From Klebsiella quasivariicola (GTDB lineage Bacteria; Pseudomonadota; Gammaproteobacteria; Enterobacterales; Enterobacteriaceae), in assembly GCF_002269255.1 (NCBI RefSeq), contig NZ_CP022823.1, positions 2,604,001-2,668,000 of the forward strand: DNA of 64,000 bases, in the 5' to 3' direction. The notes beneath the pieces are model-generated. The model was not told the DNA's origin. It saw only the letters and a list, made by a program, of their open reading frames with translations, and ran no database searches. The translations under genes and the position numbers were made by a program. Positions 53,718-62,020 of this stretch are shown here, piece after piece; the first letter of the stretch is position 1, and every line of letters starts with the position of its first letter.

Positions 53718-54317
53718 ATGCATCTGGTAAAAATCGTCCTCACCGCCGGTCTGTTTATGTCCGCCGCCGCCCAGGCGCAGAATGTGCTGGAATTTCCCCA
53801 GCCGGAAAATAACCCGGAAGAGTTTTACGCCGTCACCGAGATCCCGGCAGGAGGCATCATTAAGTATGAAACCGACGCCAAAACGGGGTTTATCATCGCC
53901 GACCGCTTTCAGTCGATGCCGGTGGCTTACCCGGCGAACTACGGCTCGCTGACCCAGTCGCTGGCCGGGGATGGCGATCCGCTGGACGTGGTGTTTTATA
54001 CCCGCGCGCCAATGGCGCCGGGCACGCTGATTAAGCTGCGGCCAATTGGAGTGCTGAAGATGATAGACGGCGGAGAAAAAGACGACAAAATCATCGCCGT
54101 GCCGGCCAGTAAAATTGACCCCACCTACGACGACATCAAGACCATCACCGATCTGCCAAAAATAGAGCAGCAGCGACTGGAGGCCTTCTTCCGGGTCTAT
54201 AAAGCGCTGCCGGAGGGGCGTAAAAAGGTCGAGCTGGCCGGCTTTAATGACGCCGCCGCCGCGAAGCAGGAGATCAAATCGGCCTGGGAGGCCTGGAAGG
54301 CGAAGAACCCGCAATAA
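53718..54317 (+). CDS. exported family I inorganic pyrophosphatase
   Basis: The 199-residue protein has an N-terminal signal peptide (hydrophobic residues 4-18, AQA cleavage near 20). A complete soluble pyrophosphatase domain follows. Active-site residues of the E. coli enzyme are all present: Glu41, Lys49, Glu51, Arg63, Tyr71, Tyr75, Asp85, Asp87 and Asp90 (DGDPLD), then Asp116, Asp121 and Lys123, and Tyr-Lys in RVYKAL. It should hydrolyse diphosphate, but in the periplasm, unlike cytoplasmic Ppa. It stands alone, divergent from adhP. Confidence 0.87.
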   Translation: MHLVKIVLTAGLFMSAAAQAQNVLEFPQPENNPEEFYAVTEIPAGGIIKYETDAKTGFIIADRFQSMPVAYPANYGSLTQSLAGDGDPLDVVFYTRAPMAPGTLIKLRPIGVLKMIDGGEKDDKIIAVPASKIDPTYDDIKTITDLPKIEQQRLEAFFRVYKALPEGRKKVELAGFNDAAAAKQEIKSAWEAWKAKNPQ

Positions 54318-54444
54318 TATTCATCGCGGGTGCTGTCCGACGCCCGCGGCATTCGCTCTCACGACCCCTGCGGCGGTGAAATCACACGTCACATGGCAAC
54401 GCTTATCCCACCATATTGCATCTTGGCGCAGGATAAAGATAATG

Positions 54445-54459
54445 GTTGTATTATACAAC
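54445..54459. promoter_or_regulatory. perfect palindromic operator before the MarR-GNAT gene
   Basis: GTTGTATTATACAAC is a perfect 7-1-7 inverted repeat 25 bases upstream of the MarR-GNAT start. Size and AT-rich centre are typical of MarR sites, so autoregulation is likely. Confidence 0.75.
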
Positions 54460-54484
54460 TATTTCATTTTCTGGACCCGCCGCC

Positions 54485-55438
54485 ATGCCTGATACCCCCT
54501 TAATCCAACAGATTCGTACCGCCTCGCGGTTAATGGTGCGCGAGCTGGGCTTTATGAGCACCACGCTGGCCGCCACCCATTATTCACCTTCGGCGGTGCA
54601 CACCCTGCTTGAGGTCTCGATGAGAGGGGAGATGACGGCCGCGCAGCTGGTCACGTTGCTGGGACTGGAAAAATCAAGCGTCAGCCGGATGGTTTCTCGT
54701 CTGCTGGCGGCCGGTGAGCTGGAGGAGCGTCCTTGCGCGGAGGATGCGCGCGCGAAATCACTCGCCCTGACGGCAAAGGGGCACCATACGGTGGCGAAAA
54801 TTAACGCCTGGGGTACCCGTCAGGTGGTGGAGGCGTTAGACCATCTGGATGAGACGCAGCAGCAAACTGTCGCCACTGGACTGGCGGCCTATGCCCGGGC
54901 GCTGGCGCAGTGTCGGGATAGCGCGCTCGCGAATACGGCTCCGCAAATTTCGCTGATGACCGGCTACCAGCCGGGGATGATCGGCCGGATAGCCCAGATG
55001 CACGGGGAGTATTACGCCCGTCATCATGACTTTGGCGCTTTTTTTGAAGGTAAGGTCGCCAGCGGTGTAGCGGAATTTGCCACCCGGCTTTCCTCCCCGG
55101 CCAACCAGATCTGGCTGGCGATCCGCGAAGGGAAAATCGTCGGCTCGCTGGCCATCGATGGCGAGGACCTCGGCCAGCAGGAGGCGCATTTGCGCTGGTT
55201 TATTCTCGATGACAGCTGCCGGGGAACCGGCATTGGCAGGCGCCTCCTCAGCGAGGCGATGGCTTTCTGCGATAGTCGCCAGTTTAGCGCGGTGCAGCTG
55301 TGGACTTTTAAAGGGCTGGACGCGGCCCGCAAACTGTATGAATCCTTTGGCTTCACGTTAACCCGCGAATGGCAGGGAGAGCAGTGGGGAAAGGTGATGA
55401 CCGAGCAGCAGTTTACCCGGCCCGGAAACACCGGCTAA
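54485..55438 (+). CDS. MarR-type regulator fused to a GNAT acetyltransferase
   Basis: This 317-residue two-domain protein has a MarR winged helix in residues ~1-145 (AAQLVTLLGLEKSSVSRMVS, then LAAGELEERPCAEDARAKSL wing). A GNAT domain follows in ~155-305 (LAIREGKIVGSLAIDGED, RGTGIGRRLLSEA, ARKLYESFGF). The ATG at 54485 is preferred to a TTG at 54446 that would place the operator inside the gene. The fusion suggests DNA binding tuned by acetylation or acetyl-CoA, which is unproven. Confidence 0.87.
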   Translation: MPDTPLIQQIRTASRLMVRELGFMSTTLAATHYSPSAVHTLLEVSMRGEMTAAQLVTLLGLEKSSVSRMVSRLLAAGELEERPCAEDARAKSLALTAKGHHTVAKINAWGTRQVVEALDHLDETQQQTVATGLAAYARALAQCRDSALANTAPQISLMTGYQPGMIGRIAQMHGEYYARHHDFGAFFEGKVASGVAEFATRLSSPANQIWLAIREGKIVGSLAIDGEDLGQQEAHLRWFILDDSCRGTGIGRRLLSEAMAFCDSRQFSAVQLWTFKGLDAARKLYESFGFTLTREWQGEQWGKVMTEQQFTRPGNTG

Positions 55439-55460
55439 GGGCGTGGCGCCTTAGCCGGTG
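55429..55460. terminator. bidirectional terminator between the MarR-GNAT and ABC-F genes
   Basis: CACCGGCTAAGG (55429-55440) and CCTTAGCCGGTG (55449-55460) form a perfect 12-bp stem that includes the MarR-GNAT stop codon. It lies between convergent genes. Confidence 0.8.
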
Positions 55461-55474
55461 GGAGAGCATGAAGA

Positions 55475-57187
55475 TTACGTCAGCTGGATAAGCAGGCGGG
55501 CAATTTCCTCCCGCCACTGCGCCTGAAGTGATGGCTTTTGATGCTTCGGCTTGCGGGCCATATCGTCAGCCAGCCACTGCTCCAGGTCAATCAGCCGCGC
55601 CAGCAGGACTTCCTCATCATCCACTCCGACGGGGGGATTTTGCAAAGCAGGCCGACTCTCCGGAGCGGGAGCTACGGCCTGCAGACGGTCATACACGGCC
55701 TCCAGGCTGTGCCATTCCGTTAACCCGTCATGGTCGATCAGCCAGAAGCGGTTACAGCTTTCGCTAATAAGCTCACGATCATGACTGACCAGCAGCACGC
55801 CGCCGGGGTAGTCGCGCAGCGTCTGCGCCAGCGCCGCTTTGCCCTCCATATCAAGATGGTTGGTGGGTTCATCCAGCAACAGCAGGCTGTAGCGCGCCAG
55901 CGACAGGCCAACGAACAGCAATCGTGACCGCTCGCCACCGCTGAGGCTGTTGACCTGCTGGCTATGTCGCGCCCAGCCAAACCCGGCGGCGATCAGCGCC
56001 CGTTTGCGCACCTCTGCCGACGGGGCGAACGGCGTCAGGGCGTCGAGCAGGCTGGCATCGTCCGGTAACTGCTCCAGCGTCTGGTCATAATAGCCGGGGT
56101 GCAGCCGGGGATGCAGGCGCAGCCCCGGGAGTGGCGATGTGTCGTTCATCTGCTGCCACAGCAGGCGCAGCAGGGACGATTTACCACCGCCGTTACGCCC
56201 CATGATGGCCACGCGATCGCCACTGCGCAGGCGCGCCACGCCGGTGGTGAAGAGGGATGGCAGGCCCGGCGCGGGCGCGACGGGCAGGGTGTCCATCTCC
56301 AGCAGGCGGTCAGCCGGCAGGGCGTCCCCCTGCAATGACAGACGCCACGGCGGGCCGACGCTGAGCTCGGTTTGCTCGTCTTTCAGGCGGGCGACTTGCT
56401 TCTCCATCTGTTTGGCTTTGCGGGCGAGGTCTTCGTTGTCATAGACCCGACCCCAGGTGGCCAACCGCCGGGCGCTGGCGCTGACCCGGTCGATCTCTTT
56501 CTGCTCGGCCTTATGCCGCAGCGCAGCGCTTTCATCCTGCTCCTGCAGTGCCTGACGGGCGGCGCTGCAGGGCAAGGCGAAGCTGTGCAGCGTCTGGTCA
56601 CGGAGGATCCAGCTGGTATTAGTTACAGCATCCAGTAAGGTGTTGTCGTGTGACACCAGCACGAAGCTCCCCTGCCAGGTTTGCAGGAAGCTTTCCAGCC
56701 ACAGCAGGGTGGGCAGATCGAGATGGTTGCCAGGCTCATCCAGCAGCAACAGGTCAGGCTGGCGGATCAGCGCCCGGGCCAGCAGCAGGCGCGTGTGCTG
56801 GCCGCCGCTCAGGGTTGAGGTCTGCTGCGCCGTCACCGCCGGGGTAAAGCCCATCTGCGCCAGCAGGCGTTCGGCCAGCCAGCGCTGTGCTTCCCGCGTA
56901 TCGGCGGGTAACGGGGCCAGCACTGCCTGCAATAGCGACTGCGAACGCAGAGCCTCCGGCAGATGCTGTTCAACGCGGGCCATCAGACACTGACCGGCGA
57001 GTGAGACGCTGCCCGAGGTGGGCGCGATCGTCCCGTCCAGCACCTGCAGCAGGGTGCTTTTGCCGCAACCGTTATGGCCGATGAGACCGATACGGTCGCC
57101 TTTCTTCAGGGTGAAGGAGAGGGTGTTAAACAGCGGCCCAAAGGCCGTCTCCACGTGGAGCGCATGGGCAGTTAGTAATGTACTCAT
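55475..57187 (-). CDS. ABC-F family ATPase (ribosome-associated)
   Basis: This 570-residue protein has two ABC domains and no membrane segment. Walker A motifs are GHNGCGKST and GRNGGGKSS, signatures LSGGQ and LSGGE, and Walker B LLLDEPGNHLD and LLLDEPTNHLD. The charged helical interdomain linker (about residues 225-270, ARKAKQMEKQVARLKDEQTE) is the P-site tRNA interaction motif of ABC-F factors. Such proteins act on the ribosome as translation factors or antibiotic-protection proteins. The ATG at 57187 is preferred to a TTG at 57202, though its ribosome site is weak. The 5' region carries a leader-peptide gene and hairpins suggesting attenuation. Confidence 0.88.
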   Translation of the reverse strand: MSTLLTAHALHVETAFGPLFNTLSFTLKKGDRIGLIGHNGCGKSTLLQVLDGTIAPTSGSVSLAGQCLMARVEQHLPEALRSQSLLQAVLAPLPADTREAQRWLAERLLAQMGFTPAVTAQQTSTLSGGQHTRLLLARALIRQPDLLLLDEPGNHLDLPTLLWLESFLQTWQGSFVLVSHDNTLLDAVTNTSWILRDQTLHSFALPCSAARQALQEQDESAALRHKAEQKEIDRVSASARRLATWGRVYDNEDLARKAKQMEKQVARLKDEQTELSVGPPWRLSLQGDALPADRLLEMDTLPVAPAPGLPSLFTTGVARLRSGDRVAIMGRNGGGKSSLLRLLWQQMNDTSPLPGLRLHPRLHPGYYDQTLEQLPDDASLLDALTPFAPSAEVRKRALIAAGFGWARHSQQVNSLSGGERSRLLFVGLSLARYSLLLLDEPTNHLDMEGKAALAQTLRDYPGGVLLVSHDRELISESCNRFWLIDHDGLTEWHSLEAVYDRLQAVAPAPESRPALQNPPVGVDDEEVLLARLIDLEQWLADDMARKPKHQKPSLQAQWREEIARLLIQLT

Positions 57188-57209
57188 AGTCAACTTACTC
57201 AAGAGTTAC

Positions 57210-57324
57210 AGGCATGCGAATGCCTCGTCAAAACTCGCTGACGATAACCCGGTAAGAAGGGATTGCGTGAAGGGTCTTCGCTCAAGCCGTAGTTATCGCA
57301 GCACGATACCGATAACGCTTGAGC
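57210..57324 (-). promoter_or_regulatory. hairpins of a possible translational attenuator for the ABC-F gene
   Basis: In the minus-strand RNA, GCTCAAGC (from 57324-57317, inside the leader frame) pairs with GCTTGAGC (57287-57280), extended by TTATCG with CGATAA. A second hairpin, AGGCAT-TCGC-ATGCCT (57225-57210), sits just before the ABC-F start. A further CTTGAG copy (57203-57198) next to that start could pair with the same leader segment, giving two exclusive folds. Confidence 0.5.
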
Positions 57325-57376
57325 TGGCGCAATTGCCTAAGGCATGTGAAACAATAAACATTTCACAATACAGCAT
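57293..57376 (-). CDS. putative 27-residue leader peptide upstream of the ABC-F gene
   Basis: An ATG at 57376 preceded by a very strong AAGGAGG (with ACCCCC spacer) opens a 27-codon frame ending in TAA at 57293. The peptide begins MLYCEMFIVSHALGN and ends SVIGIVLR. The FIVS segment is loosely reminiscent of the IFVIS arrest motif of ErmCL. Its last codons lie inside a long hairpin. The ribosome site is much stronger than that of the ABC-F gene, 106 bases downstream. No annotation of this peptide is known to me. Confidence 0.55.
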   Translation of the reverse strand: MLYCEMFIVSHALGNCASSSVIGIVLR

Positions 57377-57491
57377 GGGGGTCCTCCTTTTTTCGTCAGT
57401 AAGTGGATGGGTGATGGCAGTGTAGTGGGGAAAGGCAAGCGGCGCCAGTGACAAAACTGGCAGGGGCGCGCGCGCGGCGCCCCCTCAGAGT

Positions 57492-58187
57492 TTAGCGTAC
57501 AAAGGGAAACCAATACGCTTTTGCCAGTACCGCTTCAGTCAGTGTATTAGCGTCAGTTATTTTTTGGCACTGGGCTTCGAGGACATCAGGTTTACCCTTC
57601 GGGAACCAGCGTTGAGAAATGTAAAGCGTCAGGAAAACAGTTTCACGTGTTTGCTCACAGTGATAGGCATTTTTAATGTTATCAATTCTTCGGAATCCAT
57701 ATGGGTCTCTGTATTCTATGTAAGTTTCATAGTGGGATCTGGATTCAAAATAATTATCTGGATCCATGCTTGCCCAGACAATACTGAGATAATGCTTATC
57801 ATGAAGGAAGTAACGATAACGGGTTGTCTCTCCACCGGGAATAACGCCGGGGAACAATCCCAAAAAGATGAAAATCAGCAAAGAAAGCATAACGGGAATA
57901 ACCGGATGACGCAGTTTACGATGCGTTGATTTTCTCGTTGATAACAGCCAAATCAACGGTATAACGAGTGAGCAGAGAATAGCGACAAACGGTTTATAGA
58001 AGGTGTACAGACTATGTTCGATAAGATCACCAGCAACGGCATCATATGAACTGATTTCAAAGGGGGAATGCAGTGTTTCACCACTCAGTGAACATAAGCC
58101 ATAGACTAACCCTGTTATTCCTGTCAGTGCTAAATATAAAATGATCATCCTATTCGTCATATTTTTTGTCGCAACCTGGTGGGGCAT
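57492..58187 (-). CDS. membrane protein of unknown function (tandem paralogue 3)
   Basis: This 231-residue protein is not recognised as any named family. It has three hydrophobic segments in the first half (about residues 13-30, 62-83, 95-115) and a soluble C-terminal half. The motif PGVIPGGETTRYRY, the block YIEYRDPYGFRRIDNIKNAY and two Cys (YHCE and AQCQ) are shared with the next two genes. AGGAAC precedes the ATG. It is the last of the three and has lower GC content than the others. Confidence 0.75.
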   Translation of the reverse strand: MPHQVATKNMTNRMIILYLALTGITGLVYGLCSLSGETLHSPFEISSYDAVAGDLIEHSLYTFYKPFVAILCSLVIPLIWLLSTRKSTHRKLRHPVIPVMLSLLIFIFLGLFPGVIPGGETTRYRYFLHDKHYLSIVWASMDPDNYFESRSHYETYIEYRDPYGFRRIDNIKNAYHCEQTRETVFLTLYISQRWFPKGKPDVLEAQCQKITDANTLTEAVLAKAYWFPFVR

Positions 58188-58247
58188 ATTAACGTTCCTT
58201 GTTTGTCTCAGTAGTGAGAATCATTGAAAGTATCATCAGTGATTTAT

Positions 58248-58934
58248 TTAAAAAATAATGGGAAACCAGCGGGCGTGATCGCGGGTATATTCCGTCAGCG
58301 CCTGGGGATCCTTTATCGCCTGGCAGGGGGCCTCAAGAATATTCGCATACGCATCCGGATACCAACTCTCCTCGGTCGTTAAGGTAAAAAAGCGAGACTC
58401 CCGGTGGGTTTCACAGGTATAGGCGTTTTTAATATTGTCAGCTTTGCGATATCCCTTTGGATCGCGATATTCGATATACACGTTGTACTCAGAACGGGTA
58501 TCCCGCCATGCGCCTGGCTCCGGTTTCTGCCAGCGTATCGTCTGGTAGTAGCGCTCCCGCTCGCCGTAGCGATAGACAGGGGTCTCCCCGCCGGGTATCA
58601 CGTCGGGTCTCAGGAAGAAAAACACCAGTCCCGCCAGCAGGAGTAACACCGGTGAGAGAATGTGGGTCAGCAGCCGCGGCGCCCGACGGTTAACCAGCAG
58701 CAGCCACAGTAGCGGCGGGATCGTGCTGACGATAAAAGCAAAGAGGATTTTTGCCGGCGTATAGAGTTCATGCACCGAAACCTCGCCGGCTTTCGCCGCG
58801 TAAAACGCCTGCTTATCGCCGAAATACCAGTACTCACCGTGAAAGGCGCTGATGGCGCTCACCAACAGCAGTCCGCTAAACAGCCCCAGCCAGAGGCGTA
58901 ATATCGGTTGCAGAACCCTTTTTTGCTGGCTCAT
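58248..58934 (-). CDS. membrane protein of unknown function (tandem paralogue 2)
   Basis: This 228-residue protein has the same plan as its neighbours: three N-terminal hydrophobic segments (about residues 13-30, 61-82, 88-110), then PDVIPGGETPVYRY, YIEYRDPKGYRKADNIKNAY, and paired Cys in YTCE and APCQ. Its ATG directly abuts the TAA of the preceding gene, so the two are co-translated. A 60-base gap separates it from paralogue 3. Function unknown. Confidence 0.78.
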   Translation of the reverse strand: MSQQKRVLQPILRLWLGLFSGLLLVSAISAFHGEYWYFGDKQAFYAAKAGEVSVHELYTPAKILFAFIVSTIPPLLWLLLVNRRAPRLLTHILSPVLLLLAGLVFFFLRPDVIPGGETPVYRYGERERYYQTIRWQKPEPGAWRDTRSEYNVYIEYRDPKGYRKADNIKNAYTCETHRESRFFTLTTEESWYPDAYANILEAPCQAIKDPQALTEYTRDHARWFPIIF

Positions 58935-59642
58935 TTACGGTGCCTCCACAGGGACGGTGGCGATCGGGCGGGCAATCATAATTGCCGTTTCACTGAGCGC
59001 GTTCAGATCGCTTACCTGAGTACACTGGCGGGCCATGACCTGCGGATCGCCGTTTGGAAACCAGCCCTCATTGAATGACAGGGTGTAAAACTGGCTATGC
59101 CGCTGCACTTCACAGCGCCAGGCGCGACGAAGATTGTTTCTGTCGATCGGCCAGCGGGGATCTTTCGCTTCAACAAAAACTTCATATTTAGAGGGTTGAG
59201 TAACCTGTCGATCTGAATTCGTTTTACTCCAGAAAATGGCAGTGTAATAAACGTTGTGTTTACCGTACTGAATACTGGCATCCCGCCCGGGGGTAACCTC
59301 CGGATGGAGGAAAATAAATATCCCGGCGGCAATCAGTACCATCAGTGGTAATACAGGATGCTGTATCGGCCGCCAGGGGATTTTACGTACCGCCAGCAGC
59401 CAGACCAAAGTCATGAATAATACGTAGAGCAGGGCGAAGAAAAATTTACTCGGCGTGTAGATGACGACATCCACCAGTTCGCCGGTGGCGGGCTGATACT
59501 GCTCAGCGCGCGGGGTGAGCATCCACATATCGCCGCTGAAGAGGCACATTCCAGTGATGATGGCGATACCGCCGATGAGAAACAAGACAATGCGGATCGG
59601 AATCGCATTCGCTTTATTCGCGCCAGAGGTTAATTTTTGCAT
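58935..59642 (-). CDS. membrane protein of unknown function (tandem paralogue 1)
   Basis: This 235-residue protein leads the tandem set. I chose the ATG at 59642 with GGAA upstream over an earlier frame start at 59690. It is the most diverged member but keeps three hydrophobic segments, PEVTPGRDASIQYG, VEAKDPRWPIDRNNLRRAW, and the Cys pair (WRCE, RQCT). The pattern suggests a membrane-anchored extracytoplasmic domain with a possible disulfide. Topology is not certain. Confidence 0.75.
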   Translation of the reverse strand: MQKLTSGANKANAIPIRIVLFLIGGIAIITGMCLFSGDMWMLTPRAEQYQPATGELVDVVIYTPSKFFFALLYVLFMTLVWLLAVRKIPWRPIQHPVLPLMVLIAAGIFIFLHPEVTPGRDASIQYGKHNVYYTAIFWSKTNSDRQVTQPSKYEVFVEAKDPRWPIDRNNLRRAWRCEVQRHSQFYTLSFNEGWFPNGDPQVMARQCTQVSDLNALSETAIMIARPIATVPVEAP

Positions 59643-59793
59643 TTCACATTCCGTTGTGAAGAGATGAGAGGCAACTATTTTGCACAGCAAGGAGCGCGGG
59701 GCAAACGCTATCTGTTTACTATTTTTACGGTGAATTAATACTGGCGAAAAGGACGTTTCTGAGGCGGGAGATATTATTCGGACGTTATTAATA

Positions 59794-59817
59794 ACCGGGC
59801 CGATATCTCGGCCCGGT
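59794..59817 (-). terminator. terminator of maeA
   Basis: ACCGGGCCGA (59794-59803) and TCGGCCCGGT (59808-59817) form a perfect 10-bp stem with a 4-base loop, 9 bases after the maeA stop. A TATTAATAA tract follows on the minus strand. Confidence 0.8.
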
Positions 59818-59825
59818 GAGAGCGC

Positions 59826-61523
59826 TTAAATCGAGGTGCGACGATAATTCCGGTATTCCGGCAGCCAGAAATTATCGCTGATGGCCTGCAACAGTGCTTC
59901 GGCGGAGGTTTTCACCGCCACGCCTTGCTCCTGCGCCACCTTGCCAACCGCGAAGGCAATCGCCCGTGAGACGGTCTGGATATCCTTCAGCTCCGGCAAC
60001 ACCGGACCTTCACCGTTGTTCACCAGCGGCGAGTGTTTCGCCAGGGTTTCGCTGGCGGCCATCAACATCTCGTCGGTGACCCGCGACGCGCCGGAGGCAA
60101 TTACCCCCAGACCAATCCCCGGGAAGATATAGGAGTTATTGCATTGCGCGATGGGATACTGCTTGCCTTTCAGGGTGACCGGGGCAAACGGACTGCCGGT
60201 GGCGACCAGCGCCTCGCCGTCGGTCCAGCTCAGGATATTCTGCGGCGTGGCTTCCACCCGTGAGGTCGGGTTAGAGAGCGGCATCACAATCGGACGCGGG
60301 CAGTGCTTGTGCATCTCGCGAATAATCTCCTCCGTGAACAGCCCCGGCTGACCCGAGACGCCGATCAGGATGTTCGGCTTCACGTTACGCACCACGTCCA
60401 GCAGGGACAGTGCCTCGCTGGAGGTATCCCAGCCCTGCAGATGCTCACGCTTCTGCACCAGCTTGTTCTGGAACGGCAGCAGATTAGGCATACCGTCGGT
60501 GAGCAGACCGAAGCGGTCAACCATGAATACGCGCTGGCGGGCCTCTTCTTCGCTGAGTCCTTCGCGGACGATCTGGGCGATAATCTGCTCGGCGATACCG
60601 CAGCCAGCGGAGCCCGCGCCGAGGAAGACGATTTTTTGCTCGCTCAGCTGGCTACCGGCGCCGCGGCTGGCGGCGATCAGCGTCCCGACGGTCACCGCCG
60701 CGGTGCCCTGAATATCGTCATTAAAGGAGCAGATTTCATTGCGATAGCGGTTGAGCAGCGGCATGGCGTTCTTCTGCGCAAAGTCTTCAAACTGCAGCAG
60801 GACGTCCGGCCAGCGGGCCTTAATCGCCTGGATCACGTCGTCAACGAACTGATAGTACTCGTCGTCGGTAATGCGCGGATGGCGCCAGCCCATATACAGC
60901 GGATCGTCCAGCAGCTGCTGGTTGTTTGTCCCCACGTCCAGCACGACAGGCAGGGTGTAAGCCGGGCTGATACCGCCGCAGGTGGTGTACAGCGACAGCT
61001 TGCCGATCGGGATCCCCATCCCGCCGATCCCCTGATCGCCGAGGCCGAGAATACGCTCGCCATCGGTGACCACAATCACTTTCACGTTGTGGTTCGGGAC
61101 GTTCTGCAGGATGTCGTCAAGGTTATGGCGATTCTGGTAGGAGATAAAGACGCCGCGGGCGCGACGGTAGATCTCGGAGAAACGTTCGCAGGCGGCACCC
61201 ACCGTTGGGGTATAGATAACCGGCATCATCTCTTCGAGGTGGTTGCCGATCAGGCGATAGAACAGGGTTTCGTTGGTGTCCTGGATGTTACGCAGATAAA
61301 TATGTTTGTCGATTTCAGTTTTGAATCCCTGATACTGGATCCAGGCGCGTTCAGCTTGCTCTTCGATAGTTTCAACCACTTCCGGCAGCAGGCCGAGCAG
61401 GTTGAAATTGCTGCGCTCTTCCATACTGAAGGCGCTGCCCTTGTTAAGCAGGGGGAATTCAAGCAGAACGGGACCCGCGTAGGGGATGTACAGGGAACGG
61501 TTTTTCTTATGGGTGAATTGCAT
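59826..61523 (-). CDS. maeA: NAD-dependent malic enzyme
   Basis: This 565-residue enzyme (same length as E. coli MaeA) oxidatively decarboxylates malate to pyruvate with NAD. Motifs visible are YTPTVGAACERFS, the catalytic Tyr/Lys region with GERILGLGDQGIGGMGIP, metal-binding CSFNDDIQGTAAVT and the dinucleotide site FLGAGSAGCGIAE. AAGGAG precedes the ATG. It links the TCA cycle to pyruvate during growth on C4 acids and lies next to sra as in E. coli. Confidence 0.96.
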   Translation of the reverse strand: MQFTHKKNRSLYIPYAGPVLLEFPLLNKGSAFSMEERSNFNLLGLLPEVVETIEEQAERAWIQYQGFKTEIDKHIYLRNIQDTNETLFYRLIGNHLEEMMPVIYTPTVGAACERFSEIYRRARGVFISYQNRHNLDDILQNVPNHNVKVIVVTDGERILGLGDQGIGGMGIPIGKLSLYTTCGGISPAYTLPVVLDVGTNNQQLLDDPLYMGWRHPRITDDEYYQFVDDVIQAIKARWPDVLLQFEDFAQKNAMPLLNRYRNEICSFNDDIQGTAAVTVGTLIAASRGAGSQLSEQKIVFLGAGSAGCGIAEQIIAQIVREGLSEEEARQRVFMVDRFGLLTDGMPNLLPFQNKLVQKREHLQGWDTSSEALSLLDVVRNVKPNILIGVSGQPGLFTEEIIREMHKHCPRPIVMPLSNPTSRVEATPQNILSWTDGEALVATGSPFAPVTLKGKQYPIAQCNNSYIFPGIGLGVIASGASRVTDEMLMAASETLAKHSPLVNNGEGPVLPELKDIQTVSRAIAFAVGKVAQEQGVAVKTSAEALLQAISDNFWLPEYRNYRRTSI

Positions 61524-61645
61524 CGCACTAACTCCTTGATCATGACCACAGTCCCGGCGCGGCGATAAGCGAAGGGCGGGTGGAAAGCAGCGGGCAGAGT
61601 ATAGAGCAGAAGGCCTTCAAGCGGGTAAACAAGCAATCATTTGCC

Positions 61646-61681
61646 ATAAAAAAACACCATCCTGGCAACAGGACGGTGTTA
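61646..61681 (-). terminator. rho-independent terminator of sra
   Basis: AACACC-A-TCCTG (61653-61664) pairs with CAGGA-C-GGTGTT (61669-61680), and on the minus strand the stem runs into seven T residues (61654-61648). It lies between sra and maeA. Confidence 0.9.
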
Positions 61682-61704
61682 TTTATCATCATTCAGACTG
61701 AAAA

Positions 61705-61845
61705 TTAACCACCGCGGCGTTTGCGGCCGGTAGCATGGATGTGGTTGAGGGTGGTTTCTTCATCGCCTTCCAGCACCACTTTTTTCTGCCGGGAAAGCTT
61801 GTAGTTCAGACCGAGAAGATGACGTGCCTGATGGTTCGATTTCAT
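61705..61845 (-). CDS. sra: stationary-phase-induced ribosome-associated protein Sra (RpsV)
   Basis: This 46-residue basic protein begins MKSNHQARHLLGLNYKLS and ends ATGRKRRGG, clearly homologous to E. coli Sra (45 residues). It binds the 30S subunit in stationary phase. The ATG at 61845 has AAAGGAGT upstream. A longer open frame to 61974 is not coding. It has its own strong terminator. Confidence 0.92.
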   Translation of the reverse strand: MKSNHQARHLLGLNYKLSRQKKVVLEGDEETTLNHIHATGRKRRGG

Positions 61846-62020
61846 TCTGACTCCTTTATCCTGTTCTGGTTTCAAGGGCAAACCCGGTGTGACCGGATGA
61901 AATGTAACCCAAAGTCGGCCGCACGTTTTGTGTGCGACCTCTGGTAGGGTGGTCCATTTTCGCGGCAATAGCAACCTTAGTGCGGCAGATTAAGAACAGT
62001 CTCCTCTCGCCACGGCAGGA

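Noticed and set aside
61705..61974. 89-residue form of the sra product
   Set aside because: The E. coli Sra homology and a strong ribosome site start at 61845. The extra 43 codons have no homology.
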